Assembly: GCA_013398295.1 (NCBI GenBank)
Contig: VZSF01007792.1
Location: forward strand, 186,001-250,000
DNA length: 64,000 nucleotides
Origin: Chionis minor
Taxonomy: Eukaryota; Chordata; Aves; Charadriiformes; Chionididae
Direction of reading: 5' to 3'
The notes under the pieces were generated by a model. That model ran no database searches. It saw only the letters and a list, made by a program, of their open reading frames with translations, and was not told the origin of the DNA. The translations under genes were made by a program, and so were the position numbers. Of the stretch, positions 61,467 through 64,000 are shown one piece after another. Positions within the stretch are counted from its first letter, which is position 1. Each line of letters begins with the position of its first letter.

Positions 61467-64000
61467 GAGCACTCATTCTAAACAACCATACTCTAACCCT
61501 AGCCAACTCCAAAGAACAGGAAGCCTTGCTGCTTCAAGAGTAGTGATAGGGAATTTAAACCCTGTTTGAAACAGCCCTATTCTCAGACCTTACCCTGTCC
61601 CCCAATAACAATTCCAGACATGAGGAACACAAGACTAGAGTGAAATGCAAGAAATGAATCCTGAAACTTACTATAGGCTTTGGTTTCAGTCTGCTTCCTC
61701 ACCATAAAACAGGTGTCAATCCACACCTCTCAACCACAGTTTACTGTATGCTAGCTTATATTCTAATCCTAAATTTAAAGTGAGGGAACCCACTGCTTCT
61801 AGAATTAGTGGCTTCTCTTACAGGACCTTCTGACTTTCACTAAGAATCCCAGTTTTGTGCCTTTGCTCTCCTTGTCTAAGATCCTAATCCGAACTGAAAG
61901 ATCTTACTTGAATACAAAACAGGCACCCACAAATGCCTGAAAAATAAACAGAAATAATACAAGGTATCACCTCACAGAGTCTTCCAAAATTCAAATATAG
62001 TTACGACTGGAAGACACTTACGTTAATGATGAGATTAGAGTTAGCCTTCATCTTAGGAAGACAATTAATTCTGTCCGGAACTCCTGTTAGCCACTCAGAG
62101 CTTGTGTGAGTGCTTTTGCCTGAAAACAATAACAAGCTGTGCTTTGTAACCCTGAGTTTGCTTAATTTCAGCCCTAGTCTGCAATATAAAAGTTGACATT
62201 CACCACAGCCCAAAGAGGCAAAAGGCAATGTTCACATCTCTTGATAACTGCTCTGAGTTTTCTTGATCAGAACTGCCAAACTACATGAATTGCTTTGATT
62301 CTACGTCGCTTCTCCCCTTAACTCCAGCATTCTCCAAAGGCTGTGAACTCTGTGATACCTCCAACTTAAGAAATGGATTTTCATATCAATTGATAATCAC
62401 TGACACTTTATGACTCTGGATGCTGCTGAAGTCATCAACAATACATGCACAGTGGCCATAATCTTGCTGAGCTCCAATATCATGCTTGACTAAAAAAATT
62501 ACATTCTCTAGCATTTGAAAAATTAAGGAGAAATGTTACATCAGTTGATGCAACTACCTTAGTTTACTTTCAAAAATTCACAAGTACTCCTCTACATCCC
62601 TGACTCTCCCTAACCCTTTTTTCCCCACACCCTAAAGCTAGGAATTCTTCACTGCATAGTAATTAAGAATCAGACATGCATATCTTGACATCAAGGCCTC
62701 AATTTACATCACAGAACCCTTCAAATTACTGCAGTAATTCAATTCTGTGGTTCCACTAACAAACACAGATTCCATTCTCAAAACTTGGCCTAAGCTTCTG
62801 TAAAGAATAGCAGTCCAGGCTACCAAAAATGTTAAATTAAGTTATTTGAATCTTGCTATCCGTACACATTCATGTTCAGGCACTGCTGAAGTGAGTTACG
62901 AGCCCACGTTCTGCAACTCCAAGCCTTCGTAACCTGAATCCTTACTCCCAGTTGCAGTACTTAAATATTTAGTAGGCATACCCCTCTTTTTAATTAGACA
63001 GTCAAACCCACTCCTATCACCATCAGTGTAACTCGCCAGATCCTCTAAAATACAACCCCAAATCCCATCCTCAACTATGAAGGCACGAGAGAAGTCTATC
63101 TTTGATGCTTATATTTAGGAGATGCTGAGACCTGAAAGATCAGAAGTTCCATTAGAAAGGAAGACACTGATATTTATTTATCATGTTTACACTGACCTCT
63201 TCATTTCTCAAGCCTGTTCTACCCTGTTATCAGTTTGCTTCAAGAATGCTCAACACTTTACATTTGACTAGGGAACTCAGGATTTAAGTCCTTTTGCCAA
63301 AAGACTATGAGTTTGCCCAGAAGAAAACTCATAATCGCTTTTTATAACTAGTTCTAAAGCTGTTTCAATTAATTGGTATAGCTGACACAGTTCTTGTATC
63401 ATATAAATCTGTCCAACCCTGTCCCAGTGTGCAGTTCCCATAGCCAAGTGTAAAGAGGATCAAATACCGTATAAAGCAGACTACCAGAATGAGCTGTGTG
63501 CTCAGCTACTAAGATTCAACATTGGGCAACCCCAAATGAGAATCTAATGAGCCAAGTCTGTCAGAAATACACAACAAAAAGAACCACCCACTGACACTGA
63601 GATGCCTAAGTTTAAACAGACTAGCTAGACAAAAGATGACAAAAGAAAGTGTTACGCAAGATTTACCGATGGAGTGCGGAAAAAGAGAAAAAGACTTATT
63701 CAAGTTCATGCACCAAGTTAGTGGCGGAAGCTGAAAGTGAATCCATATATCTTTAGTCTATGTTTATAGCGGAGATCAAATCTAGGCTGATCCAGAAGAT
63801 TTAACCTAACGAATCTATCACCCTTTTGAGTTCAAAGTCAGACTTGGGTGTCTGTAGATTGGGTGAGGCAGTAGCTAACAAGGGAACTTGGAGTTAGGAG
63901 TGCCAAGTTCTCCTTTTCCTTCCCTTTATTGGGAGCCAAATTCTGCTAGCATTGAACAGCGAGAGTTAAGAAAACACGACGCAGCTCACACTGGAGTTTG

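Larger units (their letters stand above)
58119..64000. other. Unique non-coding stretch with C-over-G biased patches
   Basis: No gene is supported. Open frames are below 100 codons, and the minus-strand one at 61274-61456 is only the antisense reading of the A/C-rich tract. Landmarks are poly-T at 59821-59832, poly-A at 59943-59960, and the A/C tract at 61346-61466. From about 60.6 kb on there is a recurring taste of CTAACCC/CCTAATCC-like words without a true array (see findings). The sequence runs off the window without a visible boundary. Confidence 0.65.

Noticed and set aside
1..64000. CRISPR arrays, bacterial operons, phage or integrated viral genes
   Set aside because: No regularly spaced repeats, no dense coding and no retroviral gag/pol/env-like frames were seen; the reverse-transcriptase traces present are all CR1.

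Overview
The window looks like non-coding nuclear DNA from a bird. The main evidence is six clear copies of CR1 (Chicken Repeat 1), the dominant LINE of bird genomes. They have the typical avian 3' end (TTGGAAGGGACCTT... on the minus strand; ...ACCATTCTATGATT on the plus strand) and, in two copies, reverse-transcriptase coding sequence with the usual CR1 wording. The base composition is AT-rich (roughly 35-40% GC by eye), CpG is rare, there is no CpG island, and total repeat content is low. All of this fits an intron or gene desert on a bird macrochromosome. The species cannot be read from the sequence. The style of the 3' ends at 7.4 kb and 58.1 kb suggests a CR1-J-like subfamily, but that is recall, not a database result.

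Layout. 1-6.6 kb: unique AT-rich DNA with one possible ancient-repeat remnant near 5.6 kb. 6.6-7.45 kb: CR1 copy A (+), from RT motif C to the 3' end. 7.45-13.8 kb: unique DNA with a G15 run at 11.45 kb. 13.8-14.64 kb: CR1 copy B (+), an internal RT fragment lacking the 3' end. 14.64-21.15 kb: unique DNA with a 38-bp tandem duplication at 18.4 kb. 21.15-22.21 kb: two CR1 copies, C (-) and D (+), with 3' ends pointing outward. 22.2-32.2 kb: unique DNA containing the longest open frame (131 codons, 28.1 kb) and a T/G-rich tract at 29.1 kb. 32.2-32.43 kb: CR1 copy E (-). 32.4-57.7 kb: the longest repeat-poor stretch, with a hairpin/duplication at 34.8 kb. 57.7-58.12 kb: CR1 copy F (+), close kin of copy A. 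58.1-64 kb: unique DNA with an A/C-rich tract at 61.4 kb and a patchy C-over-G bias.

No conventional gene can be called. No open frame outside CR1 exceeds 131 codons, and none has a domain I recognise. Several short intervals have good-looking splice sites on both sides. Three multi-codon ones have a single open frame across them (19,136-19,192 +, 26,058-26,144 -, 54,474-54,563 +). A 39-bp micro-exon-like interval at 32,572 (+) is open in all three frames, and a larger exon-like stretch lies at 56,018-56,178 (-). These are hypotheses only, because chance splice-site pairs are common in 64 kb. I found no rRNA, tRNA, CRISPR, endogenous-retrovirus coding region or novel system that I could defend.
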